NCBI RefSeq assembly: GCF_013409985.1
Contig: NZ_JACCBY010000011.1
Coordinates: 1-50,083 of the forward strand
Length of the DNA stretch: 50,083 nt
From: Sphingomonas melonis
GTDB lineage: Bacteria > Pseudomonadota > Alphaproteobacteria > Sphingomonadales > Sphingomonadaceae
Direction: 5' to 3'
Position numbers and translations under genes: made by a program. The notes beneath the pieces were generated by a model, which saw nothing but the letters and a program-made list of their open reading frames with translations, was not told the DNA's origin and ran no database searches. Within the stretch, counting starts at the first letter, position 1, and every line of letters begins with the position of its first letter. Positions 24,683 to 32,490 of this stretch are shown here, one piece after another.

Positions 24683-25801
24683 TCAAAGTTGCGCCACCCG
24701 CCCGATCACATCCGCATAGACCGCCGCCAGCGTTTCCAGATCGGCCACGGCGACCGCCTCGTCGACCTGATGCATCGTCGCATTGACCAGCCCGAACTCC
24801 ACCGTCGGGCACAGCCGCGACAGGAAGCGCGCGTCGGACGTCCCGCCCGAGGTCGACAGTTCGGCGACCAGACCGGTCTGCGCCTCGATCGCCGCGCTGA
24901 GCACGGCGGTCCACGGCCCCGGCGCGGTGAGGAACGCCTCGCCGGACACCTTGCCGGTCACCGCCGCGCCGGGGGCATGTTCCTGCACCAGCGCGGTGAC
25001 CCGCTCGACCAGCGCGGCGCCGCTCTGCTCGTCGTTGAACCGGATATTGACCCGCGCCTCGGCGCGCGCCGGGATGACGTTGTGCGCGGGATTGCCGACC
25101 GCAATGTCGGTGATCTCGAGGTTCGACGGCTGGAACCACGCGTTGCCATGGTCGAGCCCCATCGTCTGCAACGCGGCCAGCGCCTTGGCGAGCTTGCCCG
25201 CGGGATTGTCCGCGAGATGCGGATAAGCGACGTGCCCCTGCCGCCCCGGCACGACGATCCAGATATTGACCGAGCCGCGCCGCCCGATCTTCACCATGTC
25301 GCCGAGCTGCCGCACCGAGGTCGGCTCACCGACGAGGCACAGATCGGGCGCGATGCCGCGCACCGCCATCCGCTCGATCAGTGCCGGCGTGCCGAACGTC
25401 GCCGGCCCTTCCTCGTCGCCGGTGATCAGCAGACTCAGCGTCGGTCCCTCCGCCCGCGCCGCCGCGGCGACGAAGGCGGCGACCGCCCCCTTCATGTCGA
25501 CCGCACCGCGACCATAGAGCAGGTCGCCGCGCACCTCGCCCGACCACGGCGAGCCGGTCCAGCCCGCCCCCGGCGGCACGACGTCGACATGCCCGGCGAA
25601 CGCGAGATGCTGGCCCGTCCCCGCGCGGACCGCGATCAGATTCTCGACCGGCCCATCCGGAGCCTCGCCGATGACGAAGCGATCGACGGCGAACCCGATC
25701 GGCTCAAGCGCCGCCTCCAGCACGTCGAACACCGGTCCACGCGCCGGCGTGACGCTCTCTGCACGCAGCAGTGCCTGCGCGAGCGCGACGACATCGGTCA
25801 C
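24683..25801 (-). CDS. dapE: Succinyl-diaminopimelate desuccinylase
   Basis: 372 residues, GTG start. A di-zinc M20-family hydrolase that releases succinate to give LL-diaminopimelate for lysine and peptidoglycan. Motifs: FAGHVDVVPPGAGWTGSPWSGEVRGDLLYGRGAVDMKGAVAAFV (first metal His, Asp bridging), ITGDEEGPA (catalytic Glu), LCLVGEPTS, and STSGGTSDARFL near the C-terminus. Start codon overlaps the stop of the preceding GST gene (GTGA), so both come from the same message. Confidence 0.95.
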   Translation of the reverse strand: MTDVVALAQALLRAESVTPARGPVFDVLEAALEPIGFAVDRFVIGEAPDGPVENLIAVRAGTGQHLAFAGHVDVVPPGAGWTGSPWSGEVRGDLLYGRGAVDMKGAVAAFVAAAARAEGPTLSLLITGDEEGPATFGTPALIERMAVRGIAPDLCLVGEPTSVRQLGDMVKIGRRGSVNIWIVVPGRQGHVAYPHLADNPAGKLAKALAALQTMGLDHGNAWFQPSNLEITDIAVGNPAHNVIPARAEARVNIRFNDEQSGAALVERVTALVQEHAPGAAVTGKVSGEAFLTAPGPWTAVLSAAIEAQTGLVAELSTSGGTSDARFLSRLCPTVEFGLVNATMHQVDEAVAVADLETLAAVYADVIGRVAQL

Positions 25802-26460
25802 GCAGGTTGCTGCTCATATTGCTGGATCACCCAATCCTCTTCCTGCGCGCCGGCGATCCAGTCCTGCATCCACGGATGATGCACCACCGCATCGATATAG
25901 CCGAGCGCGAACCGGGCGACAGGCAGTTGATAGGTGATGATCCGCGTCACCACGGGCGCGAACATGATGTCCGCCGCGCCGAACTGCCCGAACAGGAAGT
26001 CGCCGCCGCCACCGAAGCGTGCCCGTGCCTGCGCCCATAATTCCATGATCCGCGCCAGATCGGCGAGCACGTCGTCATCCGGGCGCCTGGCGGGGAACAC
26101 CTGCCGGATGTTCATCGCATGCTTGCGCCGCAGCGCGGTGAAGCTCGAATGCATCTCCGCCGCCATCGACCGCGCCATCGCGCGCGCCGCCTCGTCGGCC
26201 GGCCAGAACCGCTCGCGCCCGACCTTGTCGGCGAGATAGTCGACGATCGCAAGACTGTCCCACACCACCGCTTCGCCGTCCCACAGGATCGGCACCTTGC
26301 CCGAGGAAGGCGCGAATTCAGCCCCCTCGCGGCGGCGGTCCCATTCGGCGTCGTAGAGCGGCACCACGACCTCCTCGAACGGGAGGCCGGATTGCTTGCA
26401 CGCCAGCCAGCCGCGGAGCGACCAGCTGGAATAGGCCTTGTTGCCGATGATGAGCTTCAT
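25798..26460 (-). CDS. Glutathione S-transferase family protein
   Basis: 220 residues. The thioredoxin-like N-domain starts MKLIIGNKAYSSWSLRGWLA, with Ser/Tyr near the glutathione site, then SGKVPILWDGEAVVWDSLAIVDYLADK (the VP-x-L and Glu/Asp-Ser glutathione-binding motif). The all-helical C-domain follows. This resembles the YfcF or beta/theta-type bacterial GSTs. The substrate is unknown. A longer upstream frame includes repeat DNA and is not used. Coupled to dapE by a four-base overlap, which looks incidental in function. Confidence 0.9.
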   Translation of the reverse strand: MKLIIGNKAYSSWSLRGWLACKQSGLPFEEVVVPLYDAEWDRRREGAEFAPSSGKVPILWDGEAVVWDSLAIVDYLADKVGRERFWPADEAARAMARSMAAEMHSSFTALRRKHAMNIRQVFPARRPDDDVLADLARIMELWAQARARFGGGGDFLFGQFGAADIMFAPVVTRIITYQLPVARFALGYIDAVVHHPWMQDWIAGAQEEDWVIQQYEQQPA

Positions 26461-26534
26461 GCTCAACGGACTAGCCGCGCGGGGAGGGTAGGTCCAGCAT
26501 GCTCGGCTGGGGATCGAACTCCGCCACGCCCACC

Positions 26535-26641
26535 CGTCACCCCGGACTCGTTCCGGGGTCCACGGGGCCTCGGGCGTATGCCCGCGCCTCAAGCCGTACG
26601 TCCTGTCGCGGAGTGGACCCCGGAACGGGTCCGGGGTGACG
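26535..26641. repeat. Palindromic element with 29-bp arms, copy 2
   Basis: Left arm 26535-26563 and right arm 26613-26641 are complementary except one or two positions; the outer bases CGTCACCCCGGACT are the same as in copy 1 at 21895-22002. The length is 107 bases. The interior shares CTCAAGCC with copy 1. It lies between engB and the GST gene, transcribed leftward. Confidence 0.9.
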
Positions 26642-26692
26642 GTATATGTGTGGCCGCCGCCCGACTTGAGGGACCGGGTCAGCGCGTCGGGA

Positions 26693-27358
26693 TCAGCCCA
26701 CCGCCTCGAGCACCGCCGCGCGCAGCTCGGCAATGCCCATGCCGCCCTCGCTCGACGTGGCCAGGATATCGGGATGGGCCGCCGGCCGCTTGCGCGCTTC
26801 CGCCGCGACGCTGTCCATGACGTCGGCCAGTTCAGTCGCCTTGACCTTGTCCGCCTTGGTGAGGACGAGGCGGTAGCTCACCGCGGCCTTGTCGAGCATC
26901 TCGAGGATCTCGCGGTCGACATCCTTGATGCCGTGCCGCGAATCGATCAGCACCAGCGCCCGCTTGAGCGTGTCACGTCCGCGCAGGAAGTCGTTGACCA
27001 GAAAGCGCCATTTCTTGACGACGTCCTTGGGCGCCTTGGCGAAGCCATAGCCCGGCATGTCGACCAGCCGGAACGCCAGCGGCGCGCCGACGTCGAAGAA
27101 GTTGAGCTCCTGCGTCCGGCCCGGCGTGTTCGAGGTGCGCGCCAGCCCGTTGCGCCCGGTCAGCGCGTTGAGCAGCGACGATTTGCCGACGTTCGACCGG
27201 CCCGCGAACGCCACCTCGGGCACCACCGGCGCGGGCAGATGCTCCAGCGCCGGCGCCGACTTGAGGAAGCTCACCGGACCCGCGAAGGTCTTGCGCGCCT
27301 GCTCGATCAGCTCGTCCGAGAAGCCCTCGTCCTCGGGAATGGCGACATCCTCGCTCAC
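26693..27358 (-). CDS. engB: Ribosome biogenesis GTP-binding protein EngB/YihA
   Basis: 221 residues from a GTG whose bases overlap the yidC stop (GTGA). A small GTPase involved in 50S subunit assembly. G-motifs: G1 GRSNVGKSSL, G2 SNTPGRTQ, G3 DMPGYG, G4 TKAD near residue 160, and a final SS(S/E)GG. Family start ASAPALEHLPAPVVPEVAFAGRSN is intact. Upstream in-frame codons fall inside yidC in a different frame. Confidence 0.95.
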   Translation of the reverse strand: MSEDVAIPEDEGFSDELIEQARKTFAGPVSFLKSAPALEHLPAPVVPEVAFAGRSNVGKSSLLNALTGRNGLARTSNTPGRTQELNFFDVGAPLAFRLVDMPGYGFAKAPKDVVKKWRFLVNDFLRGRDTLKRALVLIDSRHGIKDVDREILEMLDKAAVSYRLVLTKADKVKATELADVMDSVAAEARKRPAAHPDILATSSEGGMGIAELRAAVLEAVG

Positions 27359-29058
27359 TTGGCGGCCGCAATCTTGAGGTCGGGGTGACGCGCATAGAGC
27401 ACGCGCTGCTGGAGGATCGCGAGGAAGTTCGAGGCGATCCAGTAGACCTGCAGGCCGACCGGATAGCTCGCCATCACGAACATCAGCACCCAGGGGATGA
27501 TCGCGAACACCTGCTTCTGCGTATCGTCCATCGGTGCCGGGTTCAGCTTGAACTGGAAGTACATCGAGATGCCGAGGATGATCGGCACGACACCGATCGC
27601 GATCATGTGCGGCGGAGTGAAGTGCAGATAGCCGAACAGGTTGAGCGGCGTCAGCGGATCGGGCGCGGACAGATCCTTGATCCACGCGACGAACGGCTGG
27701 TGACGCATCTCGATCGTCAGCATCAGCACCTTGTACAGCGCGTAGAAGATCGGAATCTGGAGCAGCGTCGGCAGGCAGCCGGCGACGGGGTTGACCTTCT
27801 CCGTCTTGTAGAGCGCCATCACCTCCTGCTGCATGCGCGGCTTGTCGTCCTTGTAGCGCTCCTGGATCGCCTTCATCTTCGGCTGGATCGCGCGCATCTT
27901 CGCCATGCTGGCGAACTGCCGCTGGGCGATCGGGAACATCAGGCCGCGGATCGTCACCGTCAGCAGGATGATCGCGACGCCGAAATTGCCGACCATGCGG
28001 AACAGCCAGTCGAGATAGGTGAAGATCGGCTTTTCGACGATCTCGAACCAGCCCCAGTCGATCGCCTTGTCGAGCTTGGTGACGCCGGCGTCATTCTCGT
28101 AATGCTGGAGCGCCTTCACCTCCTTGGCGCCGGCGAAGAAGCGGCTGGTCTGGGTCAGCACGCGGCCGGCGGGGAGCAGCTTGGGCGCGAAGGCATAATC
28201 GGCCTGATAGGCGGTGTTGGCGCCGGCGCGGAACTGGCCGTCGAACTGCGCGGCCTGATCGGGCACGAGCGCGGTCAGCCAATATTTGTCGGTGAAGCCG
28301 AGCCAGCCGCCGGTCGTCGTGAACTTCTCGGGCGCCTTGTCGAGGTCCTTGAACTTGGTGCCGTAATCGGCGCCGCCGCCATGCACCGACATCGGGCCGG
28401 TGTGGATCTGCCACGTGCCGGGGTCCTTCGACACGCCGACTCGGTTGACGTAGCCATAAGGCGCGACCGGCACCGGTGCGCCGCCGCCATTCTGCACCGT
28501 CTGCTTAACGGTGAACATATATTGATCGTCGACCGACAGTTCGATCGCGAAGCGCTGGCCGGTCGCATTGGCGGCGGTCAGCGTCACCGGCCGGCCCGGC
28601 GCGAGCACCTGCGACGATGCGGTCCAGACGGTGTCCGCGGCGGGGGGCTTCAGCCCGTCGTCACGCCAGCCGAAACCGGCGAAATAGGCCTCGGGCGCGC
28701 CAGCGGGGGACAGCAGCCGGATCGGCGGCGAATCCTTGGCGATCGTTTCCTTGTACTTGACCAGCACGAGGTCATCGATGCGCGCACCCTTGAGGTTGAT
28801 CGAGCCTTGCAGCGTCGGCGTCTGGATGCGCACGCGCGGCGATTCGGCCAGCACCACCTGGCGGCTGCGCGTCACGGCGGGGGCGTCGGCGGTCGGATCG
28901 GCGGTCTTGGTCGTCACCGGCACCGACTTGCCGTTGACGATCTTCGTCACCGGCGGATTGGCCACGGGGAAGAACTTGCCCTGGATCAGCGGCCAGGCAA
29001 ACAGGATCACCGCCGCGAAGACCGCGAACAGGATGAAATTCTGGCGTTCTTTGTTCAA
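27355..29058 (-). CDS. yidC: Membrane protein insertase YidC
   Basis: About 567 residues. It inserts and folds inner-membrane proteins, alone or with Sec. TM1 is near residues 8-25 (FILFAVFAAVILFAWPLI), a large periplasmic beta domain follows (about 50-340), then the conserved five-helix core with FGVAIILLTVTIRGLMFPIAQRQFASMAKMRAIQPKM and CLPTLLQIPIFYALYKVLM. The only sensible start I find is a TTG at 29058 (LNKERQNFILF) with GGGG upstream; the nearest in-frame ATGs upstream would run through yidD. A rare start codon may limit synthesis. Part of rpmH-rnpA-yidD-yidC. Confidence 0.94.
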   Translation of the reverse strand: MNKERQNFILFAVFAAVILFAWPLIQGKFFPVANPPVTKIVNGKSVPVTTKTADPTADAPAVTRSRQVVLAESPRVRIQTPTLQGSINLKGARIDDLVLVKYKETIAKDSPPIRLLSPAGAPEAYFAGFGWRDDGLKPPAADTVWTASSQVLAPGRPVTLTAANATGQRFAIELSVDDQYMFTVKQTVQNGGGAPVPVAPYGYVNRVGVSKDPGTWQIHTGPMSVHGGGADYGTKFKDLDKAPEKFTTTGGWLGFTDKYWLTALVPDQAAQFDGQFRAGANTAYQADYAFAPKLLPAGRVLTQTSRFFAGAKEVKALQHYENDAGVTKLDKAIDWGWFEIVEKPIFTYLDWLFRMVGNFGVAIILLTVTIRGLMFPIAQRQFASMAKMRAIQPKMKAIQERYKDDKPRMQQEVMALYKTEKVNPVAGCLPTLLQIPIFYALYKVLMLTIEMRHQPFVAWIKDLSAPDPLTPLNLFGYLHFTPPHMIAIGVVPIILGISMYFQFKLNPAPMDDTQKQVFAIIPWVLMFVMASYPVGLQVYWIASNFLAILQQRVLYARHPDLKIAAAK

Positions 29059-29074
29059 AATACAGCCCCGTAGC

Positions 29075-29287
29075 TCAAGGGACGGGATCGGGTCCGTACC
29101 CGCCCCAGGGATGGCAACGCGCAATCCGCTTCGCCGCCAGCCATCCGCCCTTGGCGGCGCCATAGCGGCGAAGCGCGGTGATTGCATAGGCCGAACAAGA
29201 GGGTTGATAGCGGCACGACGACGGCAGGATCACCGACGGGCCCAATTGCCAGCCGCGCGCTATCCAGATGAGAATCTGGGCGATCAT
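29075..29287 (-). CDS. yidD: Membrane protein insertion efficiency factor YidD
   Basis: 70 residues. A small amphipathic protein that assists YidC. It is recognised by PSCRYQPSCSAYAITALRRYG and GGWLAAKRIARCHPWGGYGPDPVP, with the three conserved cysteines. ATG at 29287 overlaps the rnpA stop (ATGA). The stop lies 16 bases before the proposed yidC start. Confidence 0.95.
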   Translation of the reverse strand: MIAQILIWIARGWQLGPSVILPSSCRYQPSCSAYAITALRRYGAAKGGWLAAKRIARCHPWGGYGPDPVP

Positions 29288-29649
29288 CGACGTGGCTTGC
29301 GCGGACCGCGGGGCCGGGACGGTGAGTCCTCGCCGCGGGCGATCTTGCCCAGCGCCTTGCCGAATTCGGCCTTGAGCAGGGCATGGTCGCGTTCGATGCC
29401 GCCATCGCGACCGATCAGCACGTGATCCGCACCGCGGATGCCGCCCGCGGGCAATAGCTCGCGCGCCAACGCCCGCAACCGCCGTTTCATGCGGTTCCGA
29501 ACGACGGCGTTGCCAATTTTCTTCGTAACCGTAAAGCCGACCCGAATCGCCGGATCACCGTCCTTGCGATCGTGCACCAGCAAGACGAACCCCGGCATCG
29601 GCGCTCGCTTGCCGGCATTGGCCGCGAGGAAATCGCGGCGCAGCGTCAT
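29284..29649 (-). CDS. rnpA: Ribonuclease P protein component
   Basis: 121 residues, highly basic. It binds the RNase P RNA and helps process tRNA 5' ends. The diagnostic segment is VGFTVTKKIGNAVVRNRMKRRLRALARELL, followed by GADHVLIGRDGG. I chose the ATG at 29649 (MTLRRDFLAANAGKRAPMPGF). A longer open frame upstream is antisense to or overlaps rpmH in another frame. A strong hairpin lies between rpmH and rnpA (29707-29733). Confidence 0.95.
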   Translation of the reverse strand: MTLRRDFLAANAGKRAPMPGFVLLVHDRKDGDPAIRVGFTVTKKIGNAVVRNRMKRRLRALARELLPAGGIRGADHVLIGRDGGIERDHALLKAEFGKALGKIARGEDSPSRPRGPRKPRR

Positions 29650-29706
29650 CGTGCGTATCTCGGCTCCGCCGGTCGTCACCGATATGTCGGCTCCACCGAC
29701 GGGGCC

Positions 29707-29733
29707 CCGGACGTCGGCAGGACCGACGTCCGG
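29707..29733 (-). other. Perfect hairpin between rpmH and rnpA
   Basis: CCGGACGTCGG (29707-29717) and CCGACGTCCGG (29723-29733) are a perfect 11-bp inverted repeat with a five-base loop. It begins eight bases beyond the rpmH stop, in the leader of rnpA. No T-tract follows, so it is more likely to stabilise the rpmH message or guide RNA processing than to terminate. Confidence 0.75.
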
Positions 29734-29741
29734 CACCTGAA

Positions 29742-29876
29742 TTACGCCGACAGCTTCTTGCGGCCACGCGCGCGGCGCGCGTGGATCACCGCACGGCCGC
29801 CGACCGTCGCCATCCGGGCGCGGAAGCCGTGGCGACGTGCACGCACCAGATTGCTCGGCTGAAAGGTCCGCTTCAT
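29742..29876 (-). CDS. rpmH: 50S ribosomal protein bL34
   Basis: 44 residues: MKRTFQPSNLVRARRHGFRA followed by the closing RMATVGGRAVIHARRARGRKKLSA. This is the standard bL34 sequence, among the most conserved small ribosomal proteins. ATG at 29876, stop TAA at 29742-29744. It heads the rpmH-rnpA-yidD-yidC-engB set. A hairpin with a short T-run (29903-29926) lies about 30 bases ahead of the start. Confidence 0.97.
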   Translation of the reverse strand: MKRTFQPSNLVRARRHGFRARMATVGGRAVIHARRARGRKKLSA

Positions 29877-29902
29877 GATTCATTCCCTGATCGTCTGAAT
29901 AG

Positions 29903-29926
29903 AAAAGGGCCGCCACGCGGACGGCC
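29903..29926 (-). promoter_or_regulatory. Hairpin with T-run in the rpmH leader
   Basis: On the minus strand GGCCG (29926-29922) pairs with CGGCC (29912-29908), with further GG/CC pairing and a one-base bulge inside, followed by CTTTT. Ending about 27 bases before the rpmH ATG, it could be a weak terminator/attenuator controlling the ribosomal protein gene, or the end of an upstream message. Only the symmetry is seen. Confidence 0.45.
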
Positions 29927-30101
29927 TTGATGGGGCGCGCTTACCGAGGCGGGACGCGGAAGTCAACGGAAGGGCAGGGGTTCGATACGCCATCGGGGGC
30001 GACATAGGTGCCGTGTATTACCTGTGCAAGACGCTGCCGATTGCGGCGTGCGCGACGGTCGCGGCGGCGATGCCGCTATGGTGGAGCCACGGGGGTGACA
30101 G

Positions 30102-31610
30102 ATGGCAGCGATCGTCCAGACGGTGGCGTATCTCGGGCTGGAGGCGCGCGGGGTCGAAGTGCAGGTGCAACTCATCCCCGGCGTCCCCGCCTTCTATGTC
30201 GTCGGTCTCGGTGACAAGGCGGTGGCGGAAAGCCGCGAGCGGGTCCGCGCCGCCATCTCGGCGCTCGGGCTCGCGCTGCCGCCCAAGCGGATCGTCGTCA
30301 ATTTGTCGCCCGCCGATCTCCCCAAGGAAGGGTCGCACTTCGACCTGCCCATCGCGCTTGCCCTGCTCGGCGCGATGGCGGTGATCGATGTCGAGCAACT
30401 CGCCGACTATGTCGTGGTCGGCGAACTCGGCCTCGACGGCCGGATCGCGCCGTCGCCGGGCGTGCTGCTCGCCGCGATGCATGCCAGTGCCGAGGGGAAG
30501 GGGCTGGTCTGTCCGGCGCCGCAAGGCTCGGAGGCGGCCTGGGCCGGCGCGATCGAGGTGCTCGCTGCGCCCGACCTGCTCGCGCTCATCAACCATTTCA
30601 AGGGCCACGGCCTGCTCGCCGCACCGCCGCCGGGCGACGTGGAGCCGGTGGGGCATGGGCCCGACCTGCGTCAGGTCAGGGGGCAGGAGGTCGCCAAGCG
30701 TGCGCTGGAGATCGCCGCCGCCGGTGGTCACAACCTGCTGATGGTCGGGCCGCCCGGCGCGGGCAAGTCGCTGATGGCGTCCTGCCTGCCCGGTATCCTG
30801 CCGCCGCTCGATGCCGCCGAGGCGCTCGAGGTTTCGATGGTCCAGTCGGTCGCGGGGACGCTCGCGGGCGGGCGGCTGACCCGCAACCGGCCGTTCCGCA
30901 GCCCGCATCACAGCGCCTCGATGGCGGCATTGACCGGCGGTGGCCTCAAGGTGAAGCCGGGGGAAGTCAGCTTGGCGCATCTCGGCGTGCTATTCCTCGA
31001 CGAGCTGCCGGAGTTCCAGCGCGCGGTGCTCGATTCGCTCCGCCAGCCGCTGGAAGCGGGGGTGGTCAGCGTCGCCCGCGCCAATGCCCATGTGACCTTC
31101 CCGGCGCGGGTGCAGCTGATTGCGGCGATGAACCCGTGCCGCTGCGGCCATCTCGGCGACGCCAGCCTCGCCTGTGCCCGCGCGCCGCGCTGCGCCGCGG
31201 ACTATCAGGCCAAGGTGTCCGGGCCGCTGATCGACCGCATCGACCTTCACGTCGAGGTCGCTGCCGTCACCGCCGCGGAGCTTATCCTGCCGCCGCCGTC
31301 CGAAGGATCGGCCGAGGTCGCGGCGCGTGTCGCGGCGGCGCGGCATATCCAGCGCGAACGCTATGCGGATACGTCCGTGCGCACCAACGCCGAGGCTGAT
31401 GGCGACCTGCTGGAGCAAAACGCGGTGCTCGATCCGCCTGCCCGCGCCCTGCTCGCGCAGGCGGCGGAGGCGATGCGGCTTTCGGCGCGCGGGTTCCATC
31501 GTGTGCTGCGCGTGTCCCGCACGATCGCCGATCTTGCGGGAACGGAGACGATCGGCCGTGTGCACGTGGCGGAGGCATTGAGCTATCGCCGCCGTGCCCC
31601 GGCGAGCTGA
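30102..31610 (+). CDS. comM: YifB/ComM family Mg-chelatase-like AAA+ ATPase
   Basis: 502 residues. ComM is a hexameric helicase promoting branch migration during natural transformation; YifB is its widespread homologue. The N-terminal Lon-like domain has GLEARGVEVQVQLIPGVPAFYVVGLGDKAVAESRERV and LSPADLPKEGSHFDLPIALALL. The AAA+ domain has Walker A GPPGAGKS at 216-223, RPFRSPHHSAS, Walker B VLFLDELPEF near 301, a Cys cluster CRCGH...CARAPRC around 345, and the C-terminal LSARGFHRVLRVSRTIADL. RBS is modest (GGGGTGAC). A stand-alone gene, not coupled to its neighbours. Confidence 0.92.
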   Translation: MAAIVQTVAYLGLEARGVEVQVQLIPGVPAFYVVGLGDKAVAESRERVRAAISALGLALPPKRIVVNLSPADLPKEGSHFDLPIALALLGAMAVIDVEQLADYVVVGELGLDGRIAPSPGVLLAAMHASAEGKGLVCPAPQGSEAAWAGAIEVLAAPDLLALINHFKGHGLLAAPPPGDVEPVGHGPDLRQVRGQEVAKRALEIAAAGGHNLLMVGPPGAGKSLMASCLPGILPPLDAAEALEVSMVQSVAGTLAGGRLTRNRPFRSPHHSASMAALTGGGLKVKPGEVSLAHLGVLFLDELPEFQRAVLDSLRQPLEAGVVSVARANAHVTFPARVQLIAAMNPCRCGHLGDASLACARAPRCAADYQAKVSGPLIDRIDLHVEVAAVTAAELILPPPSEGSAEVAARVAAARHIQRERYADTSVRTNAEADGDLLEQNAVLDPPARALLAQAAEAMRLSARGFHRVLRVSRTIADLAGTETIGRVHVAEALSYRRRAPAS

Positions 31611-31619
31611 CGGTATGCT

Positions 31620-31826
31620 TCAGTCGCGGGCCGGCTCGCGGCTGTGAATCAGTTCGAGGCATTGGCTGAGCAGCGCCGCGATCAGACAGTCGCCGATGGC
31701 GTCCGCCTGCTGCAACGCACGCGCGACCTGCTGCTCCAGAATATTCTGTTCGACCATCATGTTAGTCGCACCGTTCATCAGCGAATGCGTCAATCCAGCA
31801 CGGCGCGCGATGCGTCGCAACGACAT
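31620..31826 (-). CDS. Small hypothetical protein
   Basis: Up to 68 residues; an internal ATG at 31778 gives 52 residues starting MNGATNMMVEQNILEQQ. The core EQNILEQQVARALQQADAIGDCLIAALLSQCLELIH looks like an amphipathic helix pair and has the GC-rich third positions of real genes here. I do not recognise a family, and no strong ribosome site fixes the start. Convergent with the ComM gene, nine bases apart. It could be an orphan helical protein or a spurious frame. Confidence 0.5.
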   Translation of the reverse strand: MSLRRIARRAGLTHSLMNGATNMMVEQNILEQQVARALQQADAIGDCLIAALLSQCLELIHSREPARD

Positions 31827-32031
31827 GGATTAGCATGGCTTGGGCGCGCATTTCGCCGTCAACACGCTTGCGATCCGGCTGGCGACGGGCTACCGGCGGG
31901 TCCCTCATCACGCGATGGCGGTCGGCGGACACGGTCCGGGGCGCGCTTCGGGTGACGGGCAGGGCGGCAAGATGGCCCGTCGGTTGCGATTCCCTCGGTC
32001 TCGCAAGCGTCGGCTGCGCAGCGGCCCTCGT

Positions 32032-32116
32032 GCGGGTGTGGTGAAATTGGTAGACGCGCGGGACTCAAAATCCCGTTCCGAAAGGAGTGTCGGTTCGAGC
32101 CCGACCACCCGCACCA
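32032..32116 (+). tRNA. tRNA-Leu (anticodon CAA)
   Basis: 85 bases including an encoded CCA. The acceptor arms GCGGGTG and CACCCGC pair; the anticodon stem CGGGA/TCCCG encloses the loop CTCAAAA giving CAA; a variable arm TTCCGAAAGGAGTG marks a class II tRNA; the T-arm has GGTTCGAGCC. It reads UUG codons. Confidence 0.95.
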
Positions 32117-32490
32117 TCGATGATCGGAGCCGATACGGATTGGCTGGCGTATTCACGACGCCGGCCGGCGTCGTCGTGCCGGAAGACGCGGCGAGAGGAG
32201 CCGTCCCGCAAGCATTCCCCTCATGCAAATATTTTTGCAGAAGTAGAAGTGATGCGTTTTCATGCGGATGAACTAAGCGGACCAGCAGTTCTGATGGTAA
32301 AAGCCGCAGTTTTGATCTGCAAGTCATTCTCAATATAACTATCGTCATCCGTGTGTCACGTCCGACTGATTAGGGCGCCGGCATCGGCCGGGGGGCCGTG
32401 GTCGGATCAACAGCGACCGTCCTGCGCGCCATTTCGACGGCGACGGCGGCGATGTCCGGCAAAGCGCCGCAGGCGGCACGGAGGATTATG
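32117..32490. other. AT-richer gene-free stretch between tRNA-Leu and the phospholipase gene
   Basis: About 370 bases. ACGACGCCGGCCGGCGTCGT at 32155-32174 is a perfect 20-bp palindrome. From about 32220 to 32345 the DNA is clearly poorer in GC than its neighbours and holds TGCAAATATTTTTGCA (32224-32239), a 6-4-6 inverted repeat. The candidate Pho box follows at 32342-32359. No gene is visible. Confidence 0.6.
32342..32359 (+). promoter_or_regulatory. Candidate Pho box upstream of the phospholipase gene
   Basis: Two 7-mers, TCGTCAT (32342-32348) and GTGTCAC (32353-32359), are spaced by four bases, giving the 11-base repeat of a PhoB box (CTGTCAT-N4-CTGTCAT). They match at 5 and 6 of 7 positions. 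A weak -10-like GATTAG starts at 32368, nine bases on, close to where PhoB-activated promoters have it. The product, a phosphoesterase, suits phosphate control. Confidence 0.55.

Noticed and set aside
32087..32338. 83-codon frame running through tRNA-Leu
   Set aside because: It reads across a tRNA and an AT-rich patch with no coding pattern.
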